64,000 nucleotides of DNA from Cloeon dipterum (lineage: Eukaryota; Arthropoda; Insecta; Ephemeroptera; Baetidae). Below are positions 34,447-45,900 of this stretch, one piece after another. The notes under the pieces were generated by a model, which made no database searches, was not told the origin of the DNA, and saw only the letters and a list, made by a program, of their open reading frames with translations. The stretch covers positions 29,578,545 to 29,642,544 of the forward strand of contig NC_088790.1 in NCBI RefSeq assembly GCF_949628265.1. The letters run 5' to 3'. Made by a program: the position numbers and the translations under genes. The first letter of the stretch is position 1. Each line of letters opens with the position of its first letter.

Positions 34447-35219
34447 CGTTTTAGTTGGTTAATTATTGACTAGCATGATACACCACTTCAAAGAGCTATT
34501 AGGCCTCTCTAAACGTCCATAATTGTCTGCAAAACGATGAGAATTTTTAATTAATAATTTTAATTAAATGTGTTCCGTTATCTCAACATTTAGCATATCA
34601 CAAGCATGCCCCTTGTTGACTTTTTACAGTACAGCAGATACAGGAATTCATTTTTAAGATATGATAAAAAGAGAAGATAAAAGTTTTGATAATATAAATC
34701 ACTGTGAACTATGTAAATTAAAATTATTCAAACCCCCGCCAATTTAGAGAAAAACAGAGAGATAGATGCTTCAGTCTAATTATCCTAATTATAATGTCCC
34801 GCAGTTAAAAATCAAATAAGACAGACAATTAATTTAAATGTAAATAATCAATCAGATCGATTGGTAAACTTTTCCCATGAGGAATACATTCATATGTAAC
34901 CTAAATTTTTGGAGTGTTTACATTAGTTCCGTCACCTCAGAGCTAAGTTTCTGATGTCCGTCGTCTATAAATCTGCAGTTTTCGAGGCCTCGTAGTTTTC
35001 CACGATGTCTTTATAGCCTATGATTCACATTCACAAAAGCTTTACTACAAAAAGAACAAAAAAATCAACAGCACCAGCAGCAGGCAGACTGCGATCTGTG
35101 ATGAGGCATGAGGCGACGGCAACGCCCCCTCCACCAGTGCGAATGTGAGAGCCAATCAGAAGCGATCAAAAACAAAAGCGCAACGAAAAACACAAACTTT
35201 GTGTTTTGTTTCGTTAATC
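34447..35219. promoter_or_regulatory. Divergent spacer between PAPS transporter and UCHL5
   Basis: The two start codons are 773 bp apart, facing away from each other. This segment must hold both promoters and 5' UTRs. The 35090-35200 end is G+C-richer. No TATA box or specific site could be assigned. Confidence 0.4.
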
Positions 35220-37838
35220 ATGGCCGACGCCGCTGGAAATTGGTGTCTCATCGAGAGCGATCCTGGCGTTTTTTCGGAGTTAATTAAAGAATTTGGTGAG
35301 TTTTGCCACCATTTTTTTGAATTTCAGAGTGATCATTTTCAAATTTTTCCTCTGTAAATAGCCCAATTTGTTGTACTTTCTAATTTTTCGGCCGAGTTGA
35401 CAGTCACACGTCAAGCTCTGCCAGTCATGCTTATCAGTTTTAGCTAATTTTGCCTACATTTCAGGCGTGACCGGAGTCCAGGTCGAGGAACTTTATACTC
35501 TGGAAGGCAAACAGTTCGAGTCATATTTGTAAGCTAATTATTTTAACTTGTGAAACCGTTATAAATTTCCACAAAAAAATATTTGCAGGCCTGTGCATGG
35601 CTTAATCTTCCTTTTCAAATGGGTCGCCGACTCGGAGCCGTCCGGCCCCATTGTCCAGGATCATCGGCTAGACACTATTTTCTTTGCCAAACAAGTTAGT
35701 TTTATTTATTATGAAAATTAGAACAAATTTAATGGAATTTATTTCAGGTCATCAACAATGCGTGTGCAACCCAAGCCATTCTGAGCATTCTGATGAACTG
35801 CAAGCATCAAGACCTGAATTTAGGAAGTAATTTGTCAGAGCTGAAGGAATTTTGCCAGAGCTTCGACGCACACATGAAAGGACTCACTATCAGCAACTCT
35901 CCAGTCATTAGATCGGTGCATAATTCATTTGCTAGGTATTGAAATGATTGTTATTCCGTAATCATGTGTTATCAATGATTAATATTTTTGCAGACAAACT
36001 CTGTTTGAATTTGACTCAAAGTCGGCTTCCAAAGATGACGAGGTGTACCACTTTGTCAGCTATGTGCCAATTGACGGCAAACTGTACGAGCTGGATGGAC
36101 TGAAGGAGGGCCCAATTGACCTGGGAGACATTCCTCCTGACACTAATTGGGTTGACTTTGCGAAACCCATCATTGGGAAGAGAATTGACAAGTGAGTCTC
36201 AATGAAATTTCAAAATATTATTTTAAATATAATTTAAAAAAATATTATCTAGCTTAAAAATGTGGAAATGAGAGAAAAAAGAGCTGATTTTTTTTTGCAT
36301 GGAACTGGAATTATTTTATCTGGAACAGTAAAACCCGTGGTTATAAAAAATCAGGCTGAAATTTCAGAGGTGCTATTTTATAGTTTCGAGAAATTCCTTT
36401 TCAAAAATTTAAAAAATGCCATTTTTTCGATTTTTTGGAACCTTTGCACTTCTATATCTCGGGTTCTAACCATCAGAATTTTAAAAACTACCCACCGTTT
36501 GACTCGTCTGGACCTCCACTAACCAGCTAAAGGGTTTAGGGGGTGCTCACCCTCATCCCCTTTCAACCCTATAGTTGCAATTTTGACAAAAAAATTCAAG
36601 CATGGCTAAAATGATTTTAAATTAATTAAAACTCTCTCTAAATTCCCACTCCATCCCTTATTCAAAACTAAAATAAAAAAAATATTTTAAAATTAAATTT
36701 AAATTATTAAAAAAATCCAGAGCTTCATTTTTTTTATCTTTTTTCGAGGGGTTTGATGAAGTATAGCAACTTAGGGGTGGAGGGTAAGCACCCCTAAACC
36801 CTTCAGCTGGTCAGGGAAAGTCGAGATGAGTCCATTGGTGGTTAAATTGTTCAGTTCTGATAGTTAGAACCCAAGATTTGGAGTTGCAAAAAACCTAAAA
36901 ATTTAATGCCATTTTTTAAATTCAATTTTTACGTGTTTTGAGGTGGAATCTATCACTAAAAAATTTTCTGTGTGTTCACACTTGTCGTGGGACAACTTTT
37001 TAACGCATTTTCTAATTTTCTAAATCATAAATTAAATTTATTTTTTATTTATTTAATTCATTTAACCTTCGTCTTTTACATATTTTCAAAGTTTTGATGA
37101 ACTAAACGGATAGATATGCACACTCACAAGCTTTAATACCCTTTCAAAATTAATATCCAATCGCAAAATCGTGGAAAATCCCAAAAAATCCTTTTTTTTA
37201 GATGCAGAATTTATTTTCGGAAAATGCTGGGTTTTGCAAACTGTGATCCAAAGACTAGGGATCAGAACAGGGGATAAATCGAACCCTGGCGTCAGGGTAT
37301 CCCTTTGAAAGACATCGGGTTGCTCAGGAAACTTCTCATGTGCTGAAATCTCGTACTTCACATTTTTTTTAAATAAAAATCCCTCCTTCAATTATAAAAT
37401 TTGAAAATATTACCTAGCAGTCAACTATTCTCAACTTTTTAGATACACAGCAGGAGAAATCCATTTCAATTTGATGGGAGTGATTTCTGACCGGGTCACG
37501 GCGTACCAGAAGCAAATAGAAAAGATCCAGAAAGAAATCGAGGTGCGTCAATGAATAAAATTCACAAAAACATTTTTAAACATGATTAAATTCCTTATTA
37601 GGAGGGTGGAATGGACACTGACCTCCAGCAGGTGGAGATCGCCAGGTTCAAGGAGCGGATCAGCGAGGAAAAGTCCAAGGAAAACATGCACAAGGTGGAG
37701 AACATCAGGAGGAAGCACAATTACCTGCCGCTGATCGTGGAAATCCTGAAAACCTTGGCCAAAGAAGGGCAGCTGATGCCCTTGTACGAAAAAGCCAAGC
37801 AGCGCGCCCAGGAAAATGCAAGCAAGAAGATGCAGTGA
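35220..37838 (+). CDS. UCHL5: Ubiquitin carboxyl-terminal hydrolase UCHL5 (UCH37)
   Basis: UCH37 is a cysteine deubiquitinase that docks on the proteasome through Rpn13/ADRM1 and also joins the INO80 complex. Seven exons encode 322 residues: 35220-35295, 35465-35528, 35589-35694, 35748-35935, 35994-36191, 37443-37542, 37602-37838. The UCH domain spans about 7-230. Active-site residues are all present and at the same positions as in the human enzyme: Q82, C88 ([10 protein letters not shown]), H164 (YHFVSYVP) and D179 (LYELDG). The C-terminal ULD region (about 250-322) keeps [12 protein letters not shown] and a Lys-rich tail ([15 protein letters not shown]), the part that binds Rpn13. The ATG follows a typical short 5' UTR and begins [18 protein letters not shown]. 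Length agrees with the family (329 in human). Confidence 0.95.
36192..37442. repeat. UCHL5 intron 5 with family E foldback element
   Basis: The intron contains an inverted pair: the arm at about 36440-36560 (tctcgggttctaaccatcag ... ggggtgctcaccctcatccc) is the complement of the arm at about 36770-36895 (ggggtggagggtaagcaccc ... gttagaacccaagatttgg). The whole element is about 460 bp. Related elements or single arms occur at 51545-51675, 52915-53265, 61805-61935 and 62870-63240. The downstream part of the intron (37240-37300) contains a weak family D-like block (ccctggcgtcagggtatccc). No exon is present. Confidence 0.65.
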
Positions 37839-37900
37839 AAGCAAGACCAGTTTGTAAAAAATACTGTATTTGAAGCTAAAATATACAAAACATTCTCTCA

Positions 37901-39641
37901 CTAGAGCAGAAAACTGACATCATCGCCGACGTTGTATTCCTTGGGCTCGCACCCCCTAGAAAATAAGTAGAATTGTGTGTTTTTTTAGTGTTTTGTCTAA
38001 AAAGTGCTAGTCGAATCGGTCTTACGGTTTGAATAGTTTCGCGCCGAACACGCCGATTATTTTGGCGACGTTGCCCTCCACGTGCAGAATTGCTCCCTCT
38101 CGCAGGCCCAGCACTGGAGGCGTGCCGGGAATTTCGTGGTACTGGCTCAACCGCTCCTCTCGTGTTTCCTATCAAAATCCCATTTAATTTCTAATTTTTC
38201 CTGACACTAATATTTTCTAATAAAAAGTGTTTCCGAGAAACCATAAAAAAGATAATAATTTTCTTATAATTAATGCGATGCAATGTATTTACCCCTTTGT
38301 GTTTGGAATCTGGGTCGAAGTCGATGTAGTGAGGGTTGATGTTGAAAGGCACCAGTCCGAGAGCCGTCAACGTCGGAGGCCAAACGATGGGCATGTCGTT
38401 CGTCGTGTTGATGCTGGCTGTCGCCACGTTGCTGCCCGCTGAGCTCCCGATGTACGGAATTCCATCCTGCAAGGCAAAAAATATATCGAAATTAAATAAA
38501 AATCCCCTGGAGACTTTTTTAAATAATTACTTAAAAAAAATACTAAAAATACTCCAAATTTACTTGAAAGTAAACAATTTTACCACTTGAAATGCAAATC
38601 AATAGACTGGCTGAGTTATTTTTACAGGATTTTCCCAGAAATCTTCTTTAATTCGTTTATTTACCAAAATGCTGATCAAAACCCGTTCAATAATTTTTTT
38701 TATTTTAATAGGTTTCTGATGGCTGTCATGACTACCACGAAAACATTTAAAATTGATAAGAATTAGAAATTAGAAAATTAAAAATCATCACCTTTTAAAT
38801 TTCTATTTTTTTAATGAATATTTATTTTTTTTCTTACTTGTACAAATTAAATGTTACCTTTTATAAACTTTATTTTTCTTATAATTTCAGTTGAAAATAA
38901 GAAACTTATTTTGTAAGGTAAAAATAAAAACAATATATTAAATTCACTGGAGTTTTTGCTTAGTCTTGATAACAGATAAAAATTAATTAAGGAAAGAGAA
39001 TATTTCGGGTTCTAGATATGAATTTGCTGCCAAAAAGATAAATTTAAAATTTTGACCATTTTTTTATTGAATTTTGAAATTTAACCGTTACTTTTTCGGA
39101 CTAAATGTTGCCTTCTAAACTTTTATTTAATTTTACTTATTTTGTAACAGATTTATGACGAAAGTAAAACATTAATTTTATACCTTCAAGACACGGTCCT
39201 GAATGGGCTGAATCAGGTTCAAGTCGTACAGGGTCTTCAGAAGTTGAAATGTGTTTCCACCGCCGATATAAATCGCTTCTGCAGACTTAATCGCCTCGAT
39301 CGCATTCGGAGCTTCGTGGATTCCTTCCACAGCATATCCTGCAATTAAAAATAATAATTCAAATTTTATCATTTTATTGCATTAAATTTTTACCGAGCTC
39401 TTTAAGTGGGCCTCGCACCTTGTTCGTGTAGTCATTGTGGTCCTTCAGAGCATACGGCACAAATAAAATCTTTTTAACGTCGCTCCTGGTAGATTTAAAA
39501 ATGAGGAAAATTCAAAATTATATTATTAATTTCTAACTTCTTGAGGAAGTCCTTAATAAAAGTGGCTGCGTATTCTAAATATGCAGAGCCGTGAACGGTA
39601 GAGCTGGAGAGCAACAAAATTCTACGTGCGCTGGCCATCAT
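37901..39641 (-). CDS. Alpha-aspartyl dipeptidase (peptidase E family, S51)
   Basis: These cytosolic serine peptidases cleave dipeptides with an N-terminal aspartate. Six exons encode 240 residues: 39641-39538, 39485-39394, 39338-39184, 38466-38293, 38168-38026, 37955-37901. The nucleophile elbow [13 protein letters not shown] places the catalytic Ser at about 126; the preceding [11 protein letters not shown] (about 95) and the [12 protein letters not shown] stretch (about 158) are family hallmarks. E. coli PepE has 229 residues, so the length is complete. Two ATG codons are adjacent; the first is used here. The gene converges with UCHL5 with only 62 bp between stop codons, and its start lies 335 bp from the 3' end of Sec8 on the same strand. 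Confidence 0.92.
38467..39183. other. Dipeptidase intron 3
   Basis: 717 bp, very AT-rich; nothing recognisable beyond splice sites. Confidence 0.6.
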
Positions 39642-39976
39642 GAAACTAATCATGAGGCATGTGATTTAAAACTATGAACAATAAGCCAGATAACAGTCAG
39701 AGGCTCTTGAACCCAACAAGAACAACACTGACTTTTGTAATATAAAACAGCTGCACTTGACAGTTAAAAATAGCGGCAATTTCAAATTATCCAGCCAATC
39801 AGATTTATTGATGCATAAGACCTGGAGGTTCTAGTTCACCTTTTAAATTTATAATAAATACAATTTTAGTTTTAATAACGATTTTATGGATTTTATTAAT
39901 TTTCTCCGAACAATTAAATATTTTATTTTAATCCATTAATTCATTATCACTTGGTTTGGAAGTTTATCAACATAAA

Positions 39977-42900
39977 CTAGACAGTAATGCCGACGTTATT
40001 CGCCTTGCGCATGATGTCCGAGAGTCGCTTCAAGTGTTCATTGATTGTGGTTGGCGAGTCGCCTCGGTTTCGGTGCAGCAACTGCAGGGCGTTCATGTAC
40101 TCCAACTCCAGGAACTGCGGCCCCTTTTCCATCACAGTGACCAGAACCTCCTGAATTCAAAACAAAAATTATAAATTCTAATTTAGAGAGTTTTGTAATT
40201 AATTTAAGACAACCTCAGGGGTCATGTAGAAGAGTTCGAAGAAGTGGCGAGCATGGTCTAGCCCCACCTCCCGGCTCATGGTCACGGACGCCAGGGTCTG
40301 CTGCAGGGAAAGGATGTTCCTGCAGATTTTCTTCACGCCTGACTCGTCCAACTGGCTCGTGTACTGCACCGATGTGATGAGTATTTTGGATATTAGATGG
40401 CCCAGTCCGTCGAAAACGTACTGAAATTTAGGAAAAAAGAGGATTCAGGGTTACTACGAGAAATAATGAGTAAATTAAATTTTCAAAATGAGATAATATA
40501 TTACCCTAAATGTGTGTATCATGTGTATAAATTTTCAGGAAGGAGAAAATCACAGTTTTTGAGAAATATAGGGTCAAAGGTTGAAAAATGGGTATTTCCG
40601 AGGAGAGTAGAATATTAAAAAAATCAAAATTGGATGATGGATTGATTTTTCCCCTCGGAACATGCTTGGTATTAACCCTAAGGTCAGACGAGACCATCAG
40701 AAATCAAACCCTGGTTTCAGGGACGTCAGGGAAGCCATCAACAGATCTATAAAATCAAAATTCCTGTTTCTCGCCCATTTAACGACACCTGACAGGCTCT
40801 GTATTGGTTCGATCTTCAAGATTTACACACCTCAGGGCGTTCAGGAACTGCCCTGATATGCCCAACATCTCAATAATTTTCAGATTTCAAGTTTAACCCC
40901 CGCCAAGTGCGTGAAATGACAACATACTTTGGCCTTGTTTGGCTGAACCGTGGAGCTGAGCGCCTCGTCGAAAATATTAACAGCCCTGCTGAGTTGGAGG
41001 ACTCTGGGCTCGAGGTCTTCGCAGCTGGTGAGTCCGTTCACAGTCTTGACAGAGTAGCCGCCGGGCAGCAGGTAGTGGAAGCACTGCACCCTGATCTGAA
41101 ATTAAATTCATTCCATTTCACGTATAATTTTTATTTGATTTGAAGACAAACCTCTAGATGCAGGATCAACAGACAGGTGTTTGACAGTTCCTCGAACTCA
41201 TGAGCCAGTTTTTCAAGGTCTTCCACGTTCTTGGACTGCATTGGCGGAATTTCCCCGACAGCAACAGCCACGGGCGGTGCTCCAACCTTCATCTTTGGTA
41301 AACCGGCGGCTATTTCTGACAGTTTGAAGGCGAACCACTCCTGGAAACCATATTAAAAGTAAATTAAATGTTCCAAAAACAATTAAAATTATTAAATATG
41401 TACGAAAAATCTGTTAATTCATGGCACATTATTTAGGCGGTGAAATGGACCAAAAAACTCGAATTATAAGGGTCGGCGCCAGCAAAAAATTGTCCTCAGG
41501 TCGCGTGACCTGAGGAAGGCAAGAACAGGCAAGGATAAAAACCACCTCTGAGTATCGCAATACATTCTAAAAAGTACTGTAAAAAGCAATAAAAACCGGC
41601 CTTAGAGTGGATCTCAGGTCGGGGTACCCTGAAAAAGGTCGTCAGGGTACCCCAGATTAAAGCCCCATCCAAGACCTGTCCGATGAGGGGCCATGGTTGA
41701 CGATCGGACAAACAGCCAAATTTTAATAAAAATAAAACCATTTTTTGAAAATTTCGACTTTTTTAAACAATTGGTAGAAAAAAAAATCAGCAAAATTCGA
41801 AAAATGGTCCGATTTTGAAAATTTGCACACGGGCGGACGCTCCTTACTAAGGGGCATCGATTGGTACTTAAATTAGCGCCGTCGGGTCCATAGGGCCCCG
41901 CCTGGACCCCAAAAACAAAAGTTTAAAATGTCACAAATCGCGTTTTTTGGACTATAAAAATTAATAACTCGGCTGCTATGGGCCGTAGAATAAAAAACCA
42001 AACTTCATCGGACTCGCCAGAAAATTCTTCGTCTTTTAGGCACTTAAGCCGTCCCCATCCAAATTCAAATTGGCGGACGCCCCCAAAATCTGCAACATTT
42101 TAAAGATTTTTGTTCCATTTTTTAAATTTAAATTCATCAATGTGCAGTATTCACTTTCTGATTTGAAAGCACACCTCGCCGCGATGAAAAGGGTCCATTG
42201 TTTGGGTTTTGGCGCCAAAATTCACAAATTTACTGATATTTTCACATTGGAAGATAGGGAACTGGTTTGGTCGAGAGGCCGAAAATTGTAATTTTTGGTC
42301 TCAGAGGACAACTCGGTTGAATCAAAGCAATAATAATAATTAAACTAGTAGAAAAAAACCCTGATTACCATGCTCTCCTGGAGCTGCGCCAGCCGTTTGA
42401 GCTGAGCCATATCACACAAAATCTCGTGACCGTGAATGGCTCTGCCGCCGAAATTCCTGACCAAGATCTCGGCCTCCTGCAGATTCTTATCCTTAATGTC
42501 CTCAGGGTGCTCCTCCTCGACACTGGCGGCCTTGTTGCCCTTGCGCTGCTTCTGCAGGTCGACCCAGTTGGGCAGGAACTTGAGGCAGCGACTGATGTCG
42601 TCGTCGTTGAGCCAGTCGACGCTGACGAACTTGCGGTCCTCGGCGTCGGGCTGCACGATTCCGCGGTAGGCCGCCTGGCAGGTCTCGCGGTAGATGGCCA
42701 GCCTGCCGCACATGACGGCCAGGAAGAGCTCGGCGTAGGTAGGCAGGGCGCCCATCACCCTGTGCAGCCCCTCGGCGTATTTCTCCACGTTGACGCAGCT
42801 GAGGAGAAGGGGCCGCGTCAGGTTCATCTCGGCAGTTTGCTCGGCGCTCGTCACGGCCTTCCACGCGTCCGACGCGCGGGTTACCTGGTCGATTTTGGTG

Positions 42901-45900
42901 GCCACGTCCATCTGTTGTTGCGGGATGAAGTATGCGTCCACGAAGTTTTTCAGGAAGCCCCGAAGGTGGCACGGATTGCGACTGCAGAATTTATTATTTT
43001 TGTTAAAATTCTAAAATTAAAAATAATTAATTTATTTTTTTCTCTAGATTGGACATAACACAAGGCAGGATCTTTCATTCCATTTTTTTTCTTGAATGTT
43101 AATTTGTTTTCTCTCTCAGTGCAAATTTTCTGGTTTTTACCAATTTTTTTTCTTTGTAAAATGTGCTTTTGGTTGTGAAATCATGCGTAAGAGTTTTATC
43201 TTCGAAAGGCAAAATATTTATCACTTTCAAGCTCATAATAAGAATTAAAAATGAGTTTGGAATGGAAAATTAAGCAGAAAATTATTGAAAAATAGAAATG
43301 TAATAAATTGATCCAGGAATTTGGCTCCCAAATATTTGTTTCTTGGCATTTTTCTTGCCAATTTCCTGTTTCTATATATTTTAACTTGAAAAACGCTCTA
43401 GTTGATTCAATAAAATAAACAAAAATAAAAGAATTGGTGTCTACGATTTTTATTGAAAATAAATAAATAATAATTCCATCTTGATATTTATTTCCTAATT
43501 ATTGTAGATGTTGAGCGAGGATTAGAATTTCAAACTTACACTGGATGCATGCCAGTGGCTTGTTCGATCTCTTCCACGAATTTCATCAGAGGAATGAAAA
43601 TGACAATGATGTTGTTCGCATCTGGAGCGCAGACCATGTTTTTGGTGTTGCTGCACAGCTAAAACATTTTAAAAGGATGAAAAATCAAACAAATTATTTA
43701 CAAGGACAAGGTTTTTGACAAGGAATAAAGTTAGCTCTCAAAAACCAGCATTTTTGTCTCAAATGCAGTCTACTTGCAAACCCATTTTTTTTCTTTAATT
43801 TTCATCTATTTCACAAAGATAATAATTTTTCATGCCAATCAGATAGCATAGCCAATGACTGGATGGATTTTGTGCGTCCAATAATTTCTTGCGAAAGGAA
43901 AGAAAATTATTGACTGAAAATTTAATAATAAGAAAATGCAACTCTATCAGTTGGCGACCTCATTAGATTCCTGAGGCCGGTCGAGATGTAGACCAAATCA
44001 TCAATGTGGCAATTTTAGCAACTTACGCCAACAAGCATTAAAATGACTAAATAAATTATGGAAAGTCACTTGCAGATTTATATCTATTCAGGTTTAGATC
44101 AAATTTGTAATGAGATGAGCCGAGTTATCGTAGCTGGGAAAAATTGTAAAATATGCTTTATATTTATAATTATACTGGGCTCTTTAAATTTTTTTAACTT
44201 AACTGAGGAGAAAAATCACCAACTCATCTGTTATTCTCTATTATTTTTATGTCTGTAAAAATATTTTTTAATTTTTTTAAATAAAAAAATAAAATAATCA
44301 AACACTTGCATGGTTTTTTTAATAATTAAATTATTGAATTGCATAAGATCACTTATTAAATTTGTTTTGCTTAATTTTTTAATAGTATGCTTTGTTCAAC
44401 GCATAAAATTTAAAGCAATCACAAGCTATAAGCGAGTTATTACTGTTTTTGAAAATCTCGGGATAAAAAGATACGCAAAAATTACTCCTCAAACAGTGTC
44501 TAGCTCTAAAAATCGTAATAATGAAATGAAAAGTAGCTTCAAATTCAAATTCAAATCGATTTAATTTCAAATCCCAGGTGGATTTTATTTTTTAGGACTG
44601 TTAAATTCTTTTAAATTATAGACAGTCAACATTCAAACTTAAAATTTAATTGTATTCTTGGTTAAAATGCCACATTATCATGTTTGTTTAAAAATGATTA
44701 TATGCAACCAGTCTTTATTTAACTCTGAACTAATTTAGAGTGACTTCAGAAGAAAATAATTACCGAGTTTGGTGCCGATTCTCGATGAGGACTGTTGAAA
44801 CTTTTGGCGTGTGCCGAAGAGTCGAATTTAAACAACGGAACACTCTTTGGCCTGCAATCAAATTGTCTCTCAAAACAATCAAACACTAAAGAATTAATTT
44901 AAAATACTTCTGTTGTTTCCGTCTGGCAAAGAAGGCTGACAGGTCATTGCAGGCGCCTTCACTGAACTGTTCAGTCTGTTGCATTTCTTTGTCGCTGTTG
45001 TTCTGCATGTCGAGGTAATTTTCCAACAACTGTTCCAACTGAAGAGATAATTTAGGAGAGGATTCAGCCTCTTTAACTGTGACTTACGACAACTTGGATG
45101 TTAGACCAGACTTCTGTGACCTCGTAAAGGCGGTTATCAATCTTATATTTCTCAGCGGCCCGTCTCAGGCTCTGAATTGCGAAGGAATGTGCGGCGGCGA
45201 TCGCGCGGAACTGGTCAAAGAGGGTTGACAGCAACTCAAGAAGCATGGCGCTTCCCTAAGAAAATTAGATTAAGCTTCGAAAACTGATCAAACTGTGAAC
45301 TAACCTGTTGAAACATGCCCGAAGCGCAGAGTTGGGCGGATGTTTGATTCACAACGCCAGCCAACTCGATTTGCATCGACACTTTGATGGTCTGAAACAG
45401 AACATTCAAATTAAATTTAAAATTGATAAACAAGCGCTTTGGTTTGGTCGGAAAAATCGTAAAAAAGTGGCTCTTGGACCGATCTCAGGGTGGGGTACCC
45501 TGAAAAAGGTCGTCAGGGTATGTGAGGTTGTAGGGCTCGCCGAGACGATTCGTTTGAGACCTCATGACGTGAAATCCAACAACCCGATGAATTTTAACAA
45601 AAATAAAACCCACGAGAACATTACATTGTCGCGCGAAGGGGAAAAACGGAAAGAAATTAATTTTAATTTTTTTATGGGCCTGAGAAATTTCAAACTCGGT
45701 TTTAAGACCGAAGTTGGACCTAATACGCGTTGGGTGAAACAGGTGGGAACGCATTCCAGGTCCCCTTGCGAAAAATGACGAATTTTCAATTCTTACACGG
45801 ATATGGAATTTAACAACCACGTTTTTCGAACTTCAAAACCTATCTAAATGCTCATATTTCGAGATAAAGGGACGAATTTGGTGTCAAAAGACGCGTAATT

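Noticed and set aside
42502-42972. 156-codon minus-strand frame rich in Arg, Pro and Gly
   Set aside because: It is a +1 shadow of the large Sec8 exon 42981-42369; the Sec8 frame has clear family similarity and joins its neighbours in phase.
42426-43058. 210-codon plus-strand frame
   Set aside because: It is the antisense shadow of the same G+C-rich Sec8 exon, with Leu/Val-rich low-information sequence.
45308-45778. 156-codon plus-strand frame in Sec8 exon/intron
   Set aside because: It starts antisense to a Sec8 exon and continues into repeat D; no family similarity.
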